Source of the DNA: Moritella sp. F3
GTDB taxonomy: Bacteria > Pseudomonadota > Gammaproteobacteria > Enterobacterales > Moritellaceae
DNA: 64,000 nucleotides
Assembly: GCF_015082335.1 (NCBI RefSeq)
Contig: NZ_BLRL01000004.1
Span: 1 to 64,000 of the forward strand
Reading direction: 5' to 3'
Under the pieces are notes generated by a model. The model ran no database searches and was not told the origin of the DNA. It saw only the letters and a list, made by a program, of their open reading frames with translations. Each line of letters starts with the position of its first letter. The stretch's first letter is position 1. Made by a program: the position numbers and the translations under genes. Below are positions 1 to 7,862 of the stretch, piece by piece.

Positions 1-54
1 TCAAACCATTCAATGGGCTGCGACACTTAGGAGGGTGCCGTTCTAACTTGCGTT

Positions 55-413
55 TGGTGGAGTCGGGGGGAGTTGAACCCCCGTCCGAAAAACCTACATC
101 CGCGGTACTACATGTTTAGTCATCTCTATTAATTTAACTTTTTATTAAGCCGAGTGACAGGCCGAACAAAAGCGTGCTCGATTGAGTTTAGCACTTTCTC
201 TACGAGCGAAGAGTCCATGCGATCCTGATATTTAATGACCATACAATATTAGAGACCCTCAGGCAGGGTTCTAAATGATGGCTAGCAAGCCTAAGCTGCT
301 AGAGAGTAGTTAGAGTCGTTTGCAACTATAACAGTGCGGCTTTTTACGAGGCCAACCGCCCCTCGACATGCACCTAGGGTTTCGTGAATCTCGTCGAATC
401 CTAAATCGACCCC
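55..413 (-). ncRNA. ssrA: tmRNA (transfer-messenger RNA)
   Basis: Ribosome-rescue RNA that frees stalled ribosomes and tags the unfinished protein for proteolysis. Read on the minus strand, the RNA begins GGGGUCG and ends CGACUCCACCA. These ends pair as a tRNA-like acceptor stem, and the T-arm motif GUUCAA lies next to the 3' end. The message part starts at the GCA resume codon (323-321) and encodes ANDSNYSLAA before a UAG at 293-291. With the alanine carried by tmRNA itself the tag is AANDSNYSLAA, of the usual gammaproteobacterial type. It lies 41 bases downstream of smpB in the same direction, so the RNA and its partner protein form one locus. Ends are set by stem pairing and should be good to a few bases. 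Confidence 0.95.
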
Positions 414-454
414 AGAACTAAAATTCTACGCCTTTAGTTTGGAATTGCAACTAA

Positions 455-934
455 TTAACGAACTTTGTGCTTCATCATTCGTTCTTTGTCTATTTTCCAT
501 TCTCGATCTTTCACATCTGAACGTTTATCGTGCTCTTTTTTACCTTTTGCAAGGCCAATATTGATTTTCACCCATGCCTGTTTCCAGTACATAGATGTTG
601 CTACGATAGTATAACCTTGACGCTCAACTTTACTTGCTAGTACTTCTAATTCGCGCTTATTTAATAACAGCTTACGAATACGTGTTGGGTTACATACTAC
701 GTGCGTTGATGCAGCATCGAGTGGCATTATTTGCGCACCTGACATAAACGCTTCACCGTTTTTAATAAACACATAACTTTCTGTAATGTTTACTTTACCA
801 GCGCGTAATGATTTAACTTCCCAACCTTGAAGTTCTAGTCCAGCTTCTAAGCGGTCTTCGATTTTATATTCGAAACTAGCGGTCTTATTTCGCGCTATCG
901 TGTTTTCGCTATTTTTTGGTTTTTTCTTAGCCAT
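455..934 (-). CDS. smpB: SsrA-binding protein SmpB
   Basis: Small basic protein that binds tmRNA and places it in the ribosomal A site during trans-translation. The 159-residue product is full length for the family. It has the N-terminal IARNKTA segment, the core block [16 protein letters not shown] around residues 33-48, and the Lys/Arg-rich C-terminal tail ([19 protein letters not shown]) that reads the empty mRNA channel. The ATG at 934 gives the expected N-terminus (MAKKKPK); its ribosome site is weak. It is transcribed toward ssrA and diverges from ratA across about 220 bases. The same smpB/ratA divergence is common in gammaproteobacteria. Confidence 0.97.
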   Translation of the reverse strand: MAKKKPKNSENTIARNKTASFEYKIEDRLEAGLELQGWEVKSLRAGKVNITESYVFIKNGEAFMSGAQIMPLDAASTHVVCNPTRIRKLLLNKRELEVLASKVERQGYTIVATSMYWKQAWVKINIGLAKGKKEHDKRSDVKDREWKIDKERMMKHKVR

Positions 935-1155
935 AATTTATCTTTATGCACCCATCATTGACGGAATTTAATGTTATAAATATTATAACAAAATCGCATT
1001 TTATCCTAGTACTTGTCTTGCTTTGCGCGGAATAACAAATGAATTTTAGTGAGATAAATGCTAAAGTTGCCTGCTTATTACTAATGGCCGCGAGATATTG
1101 AGCCTTTAGTAAACGATTTGATTTTTAGATTATAGTTTTGAAGATAGGGACACGT

Positions 1156-1599
1156 ATGCCACGGATAACGCGCAGCGCACTGTTAATGTATAGCGCTGAC
1201 CAAATGTTTAATTTAGTAAACGATGTTGATGCATACCCAGATTTTTTACCAGGTTGTACTGGTACACGCATTTTAGATGAACGTGATAACCAAATGACAG
1301 CTGCGGTTGATGTTGCTAAAGCCGGTATTAGTAAAACCTTCACCACCAAAAATACCCTGATACCAGGGCAACAAGTGCAAATGGATCTGGTTGATGGTCC
1401 GTTTAAAAAGCTCACCGGTGGCTGGACGTTTAAAGCATTAGATGAAACAGCATGTAAAGTGACGCTAGATTTAGAGTTTGTGTTTAGCAGTAAATTAGTG
1501 GAAGTGGCATTTGGCCGTATCTTCTCTGATCTCGTGAATAACATGGTGCAGTCTTTTACCGACCGTGCAAAAGAGGTTTATGGTGTCAACCAAAATTAA
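1156..1599 (+). CDS. ratA: START-domain protein RatA (PasT / COQ10-like)
   Basis: Member of the polyketide cyclase/START family related to mitochondrial COQ10. E. coli RatA has been linked to ribosome subunit association and to ubiquinone/respiratory function. I chose the ATG at 1156, giving MPRITRSALL, the usual family start; AGGG about ten bases upstream acts as ribosome site. A TTG 18 bases earlier would add six unconserved residues. The product is 147 residues, normal length, with the START-type blocks NDVDAYPDFLPGC and GGWTFKAL. The 3' end overlaps the start of rnfH by 20 bases, so the two are probably translationally coupled. The biochemical role in this organism is not certain. Confidence 0.9.
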   Translation: MPRITRSALLMYSADQMFNLVNDVDAYPDFLPGCTGTRILDERDNQMTAAVDVAKAGISKTFTTKNTLIPGQQVQMDLVDGPFKKLTGGWTFKALDETACKVTLDLEFVFSSKLVEVAFGRIFSDLVNNMVQSFTDRAKEVYGVNQN

Positions 1600-1909
1600 T
1601 GTTGAAGTGATTTATGCGCTGCCGAAAGAGCAAATTACCTTTAAGGTAAGCGTTGAGCAGGGTGCAACAGCACAGCAAGTGATCGAGGCATCCGGTATTT
1701 TGGTTAAATACCCAGAGATAGAATTCAAAATCAATAAATTGGGTATCTACAGCCGTTTAATCAAACTAGATACTGTGATCGAAGACGGTGAGCGTGTTGA
1801 AATATATCGCCCATTAATCGCAGATCCAAAAGAAATGCGTAAGCGTCGTGCGGGTAAAGCCAAAGAAGAAGGGCGACTGCACGAAAAGACCGGTCAGAAA
1901 ATAAAATAA
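1580..1909 (+). CDS. rnfH: RnfH family ubiquitin-fold protein
   Basis: Small beta-grasp (MoaD/ThiS-like) protein of the UPF0125/RnfH family, paired with ratA in most gammaproteobacteria; molecular function is poorly defined. The 109-residue product begins MVSTKINVEVIYALP at the ATG inside the ratA end. GAGG at 1573-1576 is close to that ATG and would also serve the GTG one codon later. Typical blocks are EVIYALPKEQ at the N-terminus and DGERVEIYRPLIADPKEMRKRRA near the C-terminus, followed by a basic tail. An earlier GTG at 1565 would add five residues and is less likely. A strong hairpin follows the gene. Confidence 0.9.
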   Translation: MVSTKINVEVIYALPKEQITFKVSVEQGATAQQVIEASGILVKYPEIEFKINKLGIYSRLIKLDTVIEDGERVEIYRPLIADPKEMRKRRAGKAKEEGRLHEKTGQKIK

Positions 1910-1929
1910 CGCCATTGGCTGAATAAAAT

Positions 1930-1962
1930 AAAAATCACAATCTAGTGCAGGTTGTGATTTTT
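1930..1962. terminator. bidirectional terminator between rnfH and bamE
   Basis: AAAAATCACAA (1930-1940) pairs with TTGTGATTTTT (1952-1962) around an 11-base loop. The arms supply T-runs on both strands, fitting the convergent rnfH and bamE genes. Confidence 0.85.
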
Positions 1963-2032
1963 ATTATCTCTTTATAAGTAACGCTACAATTTCTATTATC
2001 CAAACTCAGGTTCAATAGAAATCGCAGTTTGC

Positions 2033-2389
2033 TTATTGACCCAGCGGTGTTGAAAAATCAGGGCTTAGTGGATAATCACCGACCACTGTCTTCAAGTTAT
2101 TACCTGAAAATGTTAAGACCAATTCTTTCGTGGTTACATCACCACGGCCTGTTTTAAAGCGGTATAAGTAATTCCAAACATCACGGTCAAACGAATCAAC
2201 CAGCATTGGACTGCCAAGCACAAATGTGACTTGTTCTTTAGTCATATCAACACGTAATTTGTCTACTTGGTCATCCTCAACATAGTTACCTTGTGGGATA
2301 TCAATTTTATAAACCAGTTTTTCAAGAATTGAGCAGCCCGATAAACTAAAGATAGCCAAGCCTGCAATAAGTAAGTGTTTTAAGCGCAT
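2033..2389 (-). CDS. bamE: outer membrane protein assembly factor BamE
   Basis: Lipoprotein subunit of the BAM complex that inserts beta-barrel proteins into the outer membrane. The ATG at 2389 gives MRLKHLL, which matches the usual family start. An upstream in-frame ATG at 2413 would add eight residues ahead of the signal peptide and neither start has a strong ribosome site. The 118-residue product has a short hydrophobic signal peptide and a lipobox LSGC with the lipidated Cys at residue 19. Family blocks QGNYVEDDQVDKLRVDMTKEQV and FVLGSPM follow. It is convergent with rnfH and lies downstream of recN on the same strand, beyond the recN hairpin. Confidence 0.93.
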   Translation of the reverse strand: MRLKHLLIAGLAIFSLSGCSILEKLVYKIDIPQGNYVEDDQVDKLRVDMTKEQVTFVLGSPMLVDSFDRDVWNYLYRFKTGRGDVTTKELVLTFSGNNLKTVVGDYPLSPDFSTPLGQ

Positions 2390-2500
2390 AAGTATTTTGC
2401 TAATTAAGTCCATATAAGAAAGGTAAATAGTAACTCGGCTGGCGAGTGAAGTAAATCGGTGTATTCGCCGACTAGCTTAAGTTAGCTGATTAGAGGTTAA

Positions 2501-2523
2501 ATGCAGGGAATAGTTCCCTGCAT
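2501..2523 (-). terminator. hairpin after recN
   Basis: ATGCAGGGAA and TTCCCTGCAT form a perfect 10-bp stem with a three-base loop, about 20 bases past the recN stop. The following T-tract is short, so termination may be moderate. Confidence 0.65.
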
Positions 2524-2541
2524 TTTGACGTTGATGAGTGC

Positions 2542-4203
2542 TTACACTAACATTTCTGCAGCGTTGTTTAACGTTGATGCGGTGATCTTATCGCCACCGA
2601 GTAGACGCGCTAGCTCTTCGATACGCATTTCTTGGCTTAAGGCCTTCATGCAGGTCTCGGTTGTTTTACCGTCAGTGGTTTTACTCACATACATTTGTTG
2701 ATGGCCTTTAGATGCCACTTGCGGTAAATGAGTTACGCACATGACCTGCGTTTTCTCACCTAACTGACGCAGTAATTTACCGACAATTGAGGCTGTTTGT
2801 CCTGAGATACCCACATCGACTTCATCAAAAATGAGCGTTGGCGTTGATATTTTTTGCGCTGTGATAACTTGGATCGCTAAACTAATACGGGATAGCTCAC
2901 CACCTGATGCCACTTTACCTAGTGCTTGTAATGGTTGACCTGGGTTAGTTGATACCAAGAAGTTAATATTATCTAAACCGTGTGGGTTAGGGGTTTTATG
3001 TTCGTAGGCTTCCAGAACCATCTCAAAGCAACCGTTTTCCATACTTAGCTCGTGCATGCTAGCTGTGATCAGCCTATTTAGTTGTTTGGCGTATTTTTGA
3101 CGACTAATCGACAGCTTTTCTGCTTGTTGATTATATTTATTTTGTGACTCTGCTAATTCAAGCTTAATGCTTTCAATACGCTCGTCATCCCCGGCTATAT
3201 TCTCCAGCTCCGATTTTAGCATTTGATGATGTGTTGCTAACTGGTCTGCTGGTACTTGGTGTTTACGAGCCAGTTCTAAGGCTTTACCTAACCGTTCATC
3301 AAGGTATTCGAATTGCTGTGGATCACGCTCGAGGTTATCGGTGTAGCTGCGGAGTTCATTACCGGCTTCTTCAACCAGTACCACGGCTTCTTGCAAGGTA
3401 TCTGTGATGGATTTTAATTTTGGATCCATGTCGAGCAAGTTTTCTAAACGGTGAGTAACGACTTGCAGCATACTGCAGATGGTGTTGTCTTCATTTTCAT
3501 AAAGGGTATCAGCACTGCTCATGCATTCTTCAACTAATTCTGTGCTGTTGGCAAGCAGCCTGTGTTCAGCTTCAATTTGGCTGTATTCACCATCGGCAAG
3601 GGCAAATTCGTCAAGTTCTGATACCTGGTATTGCAGTAATTGTTGTCGTGCTGCGCGTTGTTGTTGATTTTGTAATAACTTCTTTTCTTCATTGGCTAGA
3701 TTATGCCAAGTACGGTAACCATCGCGCACGTTGAGCTGTAGTTTTGTATGACTCGCATAGCCATCGAGAATAGCTAACTGGACCTCTGGTTTTAATAAGG
3801 TTTGGTGAGCGTGTTGCCCATGTACTTGCACTAAAAATTGTGAGATCGATTTAAGTTGTTGTAGTGGTACAGGGATCCCATTGATATAACCTTTAGATCG
3901 ACCTTCTGTGGTTATCACACGACGCAGGATACACTCATCTTCATTATTTAATTCGTGCTCGACTAACCATTTGTAGGCGAGTGAACTTGGTTCCACGGTA
4001 AAGATAGCACTTATCTCGGCTTTCTTTTCACCAGGACGAACAGTGCTGGCGTCGGCGCGAGAGCCTAAAGCGAGTCCTAAAGCATCGATAGCAATAGACT
4101 TACCGGCCCCTGTTTCACCTGTCACGGTTGTCATTCCCGATTTCAGTTCAAGTTCTAAAAATTTAACTATAGCAAAATTATGAATAGTGAGTTGCGTTAG
4201 CAT
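2542..4203 (-). CDS. recN: DNA repair protein RecN
   Basis: SMC-like ATPase needed for recombinational repair of double-strand breaks. The 553-residue product has the family's usual length. Walker A GETGAGKS lies at residues 29-36, two long coiled-coil arms fill the middle, the ABC signature ASGGELSRISLAIQ comes near residue 430, and Walker B is LIFDEVDVGISG. The ATG at 4203 starts with MLTQLTIHNFAIV, the normal RecN N-terminus. A LexA-like operator lies 25 bases upstream, consistent with the strong SOS control of recN in E. coli. The nadK gene lies upstream on the same strand with its own following hairpin, so recN is probably transcribed alone. Confidence 0.97.
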   Translation of the reverse strand: MLTQLTIHNFAIVKFLELELKSGMTTVTGETGAGKSIAIDALGLALGSRADASTVRPGEKKAEISAIFTVEPSSLAYKWLVEHELNNEDECILRRVITTEGRSKGYINGIPVPLQQLKSISQFLVQVHGQHAHQTLLKPEVQLAILDGYASHTKLQLNVRDGYRTWHNLANEEKKLLQNQQQRAARQQLLQYQVSELDEFALADGEYSQIEAEHRLLANSTELVEECMSSADTLYENEDNTICSMLQVVTHRLENLLDMDPKLKSITDTLQEAVVLVEEAGNELRSYTDNLERDPQQFEYLDERLGKALELARKHQVPADQLATHHQMLKSELENIAGDDERIESIKLELAESQNKYNQQAEKLSISRQKYAKQLNRLITASMHELSMENGCFEMVLEAYEHKTPNPHGLDNINFLVSTNPGQPLQALGKVASGGELSRISLAIQVITAQKISTPTLIFDEVDVGISGQTASIVGKLLRQLGEKTQVMCVTHLPQVASKGHQQMYVSKTTDGKTTETCMKALSQEMRIEELARLLGGDKITASTLNNAAEMLV

Positions 4204-4227
4204 GCGTATCCTGTTTATTTTATCAGG

Positions 4228-4243
4228 CTGGGTTTATATACAG
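4228..4243. promoter_or_regulatory. LexA (SOS) operator candidate before recN
   Basis: Read on the minus strand the site is CTGTATATAAACCCAG, which fits CTGT-N8-ACAG with one mismatch in the distal half (CCAG for ACAG). It is preceded by TA as in the extended consensus and sits 25 bases upstream of the recN start. Confidence 0.7.
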
Positions 4244-4404
4244 TATATATGCGCGAGCCCATAAGTGTAAATACTTTGCGTTTAGTTGTGCGGTTTATTT
4301 TTACTTTGTGATCTCGATTTACTGGCATGAGGTAGGGGAAAGCCACTAGAAAGTGTGTTGGTCGTGACGTGATAGATATTAGATAATAACGGCAGATGAG
4401 GGGT

Positions 4405-4437
4405 GTGTAAGGCTTAAGCGCGGGATAAGCCTTACAC
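4405..4437. terminator. long hairpin after nadK
   Basis: GTGTAAGGCTTA (4405-4416) and TAAGCCTTACAC (4426-4437) form a perfect 12-bp stem with a nine-base loop, 15 bases past the nadK stop. No good T-run follows on the minus strand, so it may stabilise the 3' end rather than terminate. Confidence 0.5.
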
Positions 4438-4451
4438 TAGGACTATTTAGA

Positions 4452-5333
4452 TTAAAATAATTTACTGCCCCAACCTAATTTTTCACGTAAAACATTAAAG
4501 TAATCATAGCTTTTTGGGTGGATAAGATGCAGATGGTTTTTGTCACGTTTAATGATTATTTCATCACCAGGTAACACACCAATGTGCACATGACCGTCGC
4601 AACTGACCATCATGTTCTCTTCATTGTTTGGCGATACGACTAAGCGTACTGTGCTATTGGCGTTGATCACAATAGGTCGACTTGAGAGTGTATGTGGGAA
4701 CATCGCCATTAGCGAGATAGCTTCTAAATTTGGCGATACGATTGGACCACCGGCAGACAATGAGTAAGCGGTAGAACCGGTCGGCGTTGATACCAGTAAA
4801 CCATCGGCACGTTGACTGAGCATAAAGCTATTGTCGATATAGACTTCAAATTCGATCATCGCAGGGATCTTACCCGGATGTAAGATGGTTTCATTAAAGG
4901 CAAGGTTAGTTGCTTTTAACATGCCGTAGCGATATATCGAGGTGTTTAATAGGATGCGTTTTTCTGAAATGTACTCACCCTTTAATACACCCAGTAAATG
5001 TTCGTCAAAGGCTTCAGGGTCGAGATCGGTTAGAAAACCTAAATTACCACGGTTAACCCCGATAACAGCGACATCGAAACGTGATAATACCCGGCCTGCG
5101 CCTAACATATTGCCATCACCACCAACGACGATGGCGAGGTCGGCCTCTTCACCTAAATTCATAAGTGGGCGTGATAAGACTTCTGCCATCTCAAGATCTT
5201 GGGATACACGGCTATCCACAATGACATTGTAGTCATGTTTGGTTAAAAAATTATGTAAGGCAATAAGGGTTTTAGTTGTTTCTGGATGCTTGGGTTTGCC
5301 GATTAACCCGATAGTTTTGAACTCTCTCTTCAT
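4452..5333 (-). CDS. nadK: NAD kinase
   Basis: Phosphorylates NAD to NADP, the only source of cellular NADP. With the ATG at 5333 the product is 293 residues ([14 protein letters not shown]), matching the family's N-terminus and length. AAGG lies just upstream of that ATG. A TTG 42 bases earlier would add a hydrophobic stretch, lies inside a repeat element and is unlikely. The nucleotide-binding [11 protein letters not shown] starts at residue 71, followed by [15 protein letters not shown] and the conserved [19 protein letters not shown]. The start codon lies only 33 bases from the edge of the inverted-repeat element, so the original promoter region may have been displaced. Confidence 0.96.
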   Translation of the reverse strand: MKREFKTIGLIGKPKHPETTKTLIALHNFLTKHDYNVIVDSRVSQDLEMAEVLSRPLMNLGEEADLAIVVGGDGNMLGAGRVLSRFDVAVIGVNRGNLGFLTDLDPEAFDEHLLGVLKGEYISEKRILLNTSIYRYGMLKATNLAFNETILHPGKIPAMIEFEVYIDNSFMLSQRADGLLVSTPTGSTAYSLSAGGPIVSPNLEAISLMAMFPHTLSSRPIVINANSTVRLVVSPNNEENMMVSCDGHVHIGVLPGDEIIIKRDKNHLHLIHPKSYDYFNVLREKLGWGSKLF

Positions 5334-5366
5334 TGCCTTGATTCCACTAATTAAGTATAGAGTTAG

Positions 5367-5629
5367 TATACCCAAACTACTTCAAGATGCTATACCAGAG
5401 ACTGGCAGGGATAACAGAACAAGGCTCAATATGCAGATAATGGTTACTCCATTTTCAAATATTGTAACGCAGTAGTGTTATTCCAGCTAGTCTCCCGTAG
5501 GGCAAGCCGAAAGAAAGCATCTTCGGCGTTATGAAGTTTTGATTTAGAATAACTAAATCGTCGACTTCATGCCTTGAATATTCTTCCTTTCGGTTTGCTG
5601 GTTGTGCATCTTGAAGTCGTTTGGGTATA
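5367..5629. mobile_element. MITE-like inverted-repeat element
   Basis: A 263-base noncoding block bounded by 24-base terminal inverted repeats (5367-5390 and 5606-5629) that match at 23 of 24 positions. The outer end is TATACCCAAAC and the inner end ACTTCAAGATGC. Inside is a second inverted pair, GAAGTTTTGATTTAG against CTAAATCGTCGACTTC (about 5536-5573), and an imperfect pair GCCGAAAGAAAG / CTTCCTTTCGG. It contains no credible ORF. The size, palindromic form and absence of coding capacity fit a miniature inverted-repeat transposable element. From memory, similar TACCCAA...CTTCAAGATGC ends occur in Vibrio and related genomes, but I cannot verify that here. It lies between divergent nadK and grpE. 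Confidence 0.75.
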
Positions 5630-5748
5630 TATACTTAAGCGAGTTGAAGATTCAAAGATTAAAGACAATATATATAGCGCTTCATTAGCTATTTCAGCTG
5701 TAATTTTCACACTATTTTACGCTAGGAGTTAACTAGAGATGAATTTGA

Positions 5749-5776
5749 CTTGAATCTCGTGTTAGGATCCCCATTA
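5749..5776 (+). promoter_or_regulatory. sigma-32 heat-shock promoter of grpE
   Basis: CTTGAA at 5749-5754 and CCCCATTA at 5769-5776, separated by 14 bases, fit the sigma-32 consensus (CTTGAAA, 13-15 bases, CCCCATNT) nearly perfectly. It stands about 75 bases before the grpE start. Confidence 0.87.
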
Positions 5777-5851
5777 TATTTCGGTATAACCCATAAATTG
5801 TAATATAGTGTACTTATATAAAGTATGCTGAATTGAATGTCGGAGAAAGTA

Positions 5852-6484
5852 ATGAGCAGCGAAGAGCAAAAAGTACAGGCTGAAAAGCAAGTTGAAGAGC
5901 AGTTAGTAACAGAAGCTGAAGTTGAAGCACAGCCTGTAGTTGAAGAAGTAACTGTAGAAGTTGATGAGTCTGTTGCACGTATCGCTGCATTAGAAGCTGA
6001 ACTTGAAAAAGCATCTACAGCTGCAGCTGAATTTAAAGACGCTGCATTACGCGCTAAAGCTGACGCTGATAATATTCGTCGCCGTGCTGCGATTGATGTT
6101 GATAAAGCAAAGAAATTCGCATTAGAAAAATTTGCTAATGAACTACTACCTGTTATTGATAACATGGAACGTGGTCTACAACATGCTGATAAAACGAATG
6201 AAGCACTAGTGCCACTGATCGAAGGTATTGAGCTAACAGCTAAATCTTTAGAATCAGCATTAGAAAAATTTGGTGTTAAAGCGGTAAACCCTGAAGGTGA
6301 AGCGTTTAACCCTGAATTGCATCAAGCTATGAGTATGATTGAAAGTGCTGACGTTGCGCCAAATACAGTTATTACTGTAATGCAAAAAGGTTATGAGCTA
6401 AACGGTCGTCTAATTCGACCTGCAATGGTGATGATCTCTAAAGCTGCGCCTGCTGCAACACCTACAATTGACACACAAGCTTAA
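5852..6484 (+). CDS. grpE: nucleotide exchange factor GrpE
   Basis: Co-chaperone that releases ADP from DnaK. I place the start at the ATG at 5852 (MSSEEQKV) because GGAGA at 5842-5846 sits five bases upstream. The in-frame ATG at 5837 would add five residues with no ribosome site. The 210-residue product has an acidic Gln/Glu/Val-rich N-terminal region, a long coiled coil (about residues 45-100), the [14 protein letters not shown] block, and a C-terminal beta domain ending in [23 protein letters not shown] heat-shock promoter precedes it and a strong terminator follows, so it is a single-gene unit separate from dnaKJ. Confidence 0.97.
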   Translation: MSSEEQKVQAEKQVEEQLVTEAEVEAQPVVEEVTVEVDESVARIAALEAELEKASTAAAEFKDAALRAKADADNIRRRAAIDVDKAKKFALEKFANELLPVIDNMERGLQHADKTNEALVPLIEGIELTAKSLESALEKFGVKAVNPEGEAFNPELHQAMSMIESADVAPNTVITVMQKGYELNGRLIRPAMVMISKAAPAATPTIDTQA

Positions 6485-6525
6485 TTGCGACTGTAGCAAG
6501 TAGCTATAATATAGCACCGCTGTGA

Positions 6526-6554
6526 AAATAGAGCCGTTTGGCTCTATTTTTTTA
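6526..6554 (+). terminator. rho-independent terminator of grpE
   Basis: AAATAGAGCC and GGCTCTATTT form a 10-bp stem with a four-base loop, followed by a T-run. Confidence 0.9.
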
Positions 6555-6638
6555 CCTGTAATTTAGTCAAATACTTGTATTGAGCCAAAACGACAAGGAA
6601 GGTGAGGCGAGATTAAGTCGTTAGATTAATTTTCTGGG

Positions 6639-7835
6639 TTAATTTGTTGGATAGTATGCGCCTAAAATGGCAGTTCGACTTGCACCTGTCACAGCTGGTA
6701 GGTTACCGGGCTGCTTATGTATATGTTGTTTAGCTAACCAAGCAAATGCAATAGCTTCAACCCAATCCGGATCAATACCTATTTCTGCAGTCGTCATCAC
6801 TGCATTGTCGGGTAAGACTTCCGCTAAGTCAGCCATGAGTAATGGATTCGCCGCGCCGCCACCACAAATATACACTTCAGTGCTGTTGCTTAGGCTATTA
6901 GCATTTAGATTAATGCCACTCATATCACTGCGGATATTAAGTGCTAATTTATTCACTTCATTGGCAATAGACACAGCAGTAAAGCGCGTTAAAGTGCGTT
7001 GTACATCGACATCGCTATATAAGTTGCCATGTAAACCACTATTTGAATCGTGAGCTAAATATAGCTGTAACCACGCTAAGTTAAATAACTCCCGCCCTGT
7101 GCTTTTAGGAGGGGCTAATTCAAAGTAAGGGTGTTGTAGCAATAAGCTTAATAGTGGCTGAATAATAACGCCAGATTTAGCCCAGAGACCGTCTTCGTCA
7201 TAGTTTTTAGTACTGTTGTTTTTAGCCGAAAACCACGCATCGAGTAGCGTATTACCGGGACCAGTATCATAGCCAACGACAGGTTTACTTTGTTTTAAGC
7301 TGGGTAAGTAAGTGATGTTAGCCAAACCGCCAATATTAACAATCGCGCGATTGAGGGTTGGGTGTTGAAACACTGCTTGATGGAACGCGGGCACTAAAGG
7401 CGCTCCTTGACCGCCAAGCGCCATATCTTTACGTCTAAAGTCAGCGACAGTATCAATGTTGGTTAAAGCAGCGAGGATATTGGCATCACCAATTTGTAAG
7501 GTAAAACCATGCTCGGGATGATGACGTATAGTTTGGCCGTGAGAACCTATGGCGGTGACATCACTGGCATTGTAAGGGGTCTTCGCGAGTAACTGTTGGC
7601 AAGCAAGTGCAAAGGCTTGTGCAAGCGGCTGCTCTATCTTTGCTAGCGCCGTTACTTCATCATTACTTGGGCGACAAAGCTGGTGTAGCTGTGCGGTTAA
7701 CTCAGCAGGCATAGGCTGTAGATGTTCTGCAAGTAATTCACATTTATCGCCATCAAATGCAACTAATGCAGCGTCAATGCCGTCAATACTCGTGCCGGAC
7801 ATTAATCCGATATACAGCTCACGTTTGTCTAACAT
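6639..7835 (-). CDS. anmK: anhydro-N-acetylmuramic acid kinase
   Basis: Converts 1,6-anhydro-MurNAc released in cell-wall recycling into MurNAc-6-phosphate. The ATG at 7835 (MLDKRELYIGLMSGTSIDGID) has GGGA upstream; the GTG 15 bases earlier is the alternative. The 398-residue product carries the family blocks LMSGTSIDGIDAALV, GSHGQTIRHHP, DFRRKDMALGGQGAPLVPAFH, GYDTGPGNTLLDAW, STGRELFNL and ICGGGAANP, all in the expected order. The gene starts 27 bases downstream of the M23 peptidase gene on the same strand. Peptidoglycan hydrolysis and recycling genes thus form one probable operon. Confidence 0.96.
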   Translation of the reverse strand: MLDKRELYIGLMSGTSIDGIDAALVAFDGDKCELLAEHLQPMPAELTAQLHQLCRPSNDEVTALAKIEQPLAQAFALACQQLLAKTPYNASDVTAIGSHGQTIRHHPEHGFTLQIGDANILAALTNIDTVADFRRKDMALGGQGAPLVPAFHQAVFQHPTLNRAIVNIGGLANITYLPSLKQSKPVVGYDTGPGNTLLDAWFSAKNNSTKNYDEDGLWAKSGVIIQPLLSLLLQHPYFELAPPKSTGRELFNLAWLQLYLAHDSNSGLHGNLYSDVDVQRTLTRFTAVSIANEVNKLALNIRSDMSGINLNANSLSNSTEVYICGGGAANPLLMADLAEVLPDNAVMTTAEIGIDPDWVEAIAFAWLAKQHIHKQPGNLPAVTGASRTAILGAYYPTN

Positions 7836-7862
7836 TGGGATCCCTTGCACTGCTGGTTTATT

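Noticed and set aside
1125-1544. A 139-codon frame on the minus strand across ratA
   Set aside because: It is the shadow of a clear family protein on the plus strand and has no ribosome site or recognisable content.
5334-5375. Longer nadK start with [10 protein letters not shown] extension
   Set aside because: It starts at a TTG inside the terminal repeat of the mobile-like element, and the extension is absent from other NAD kinases.
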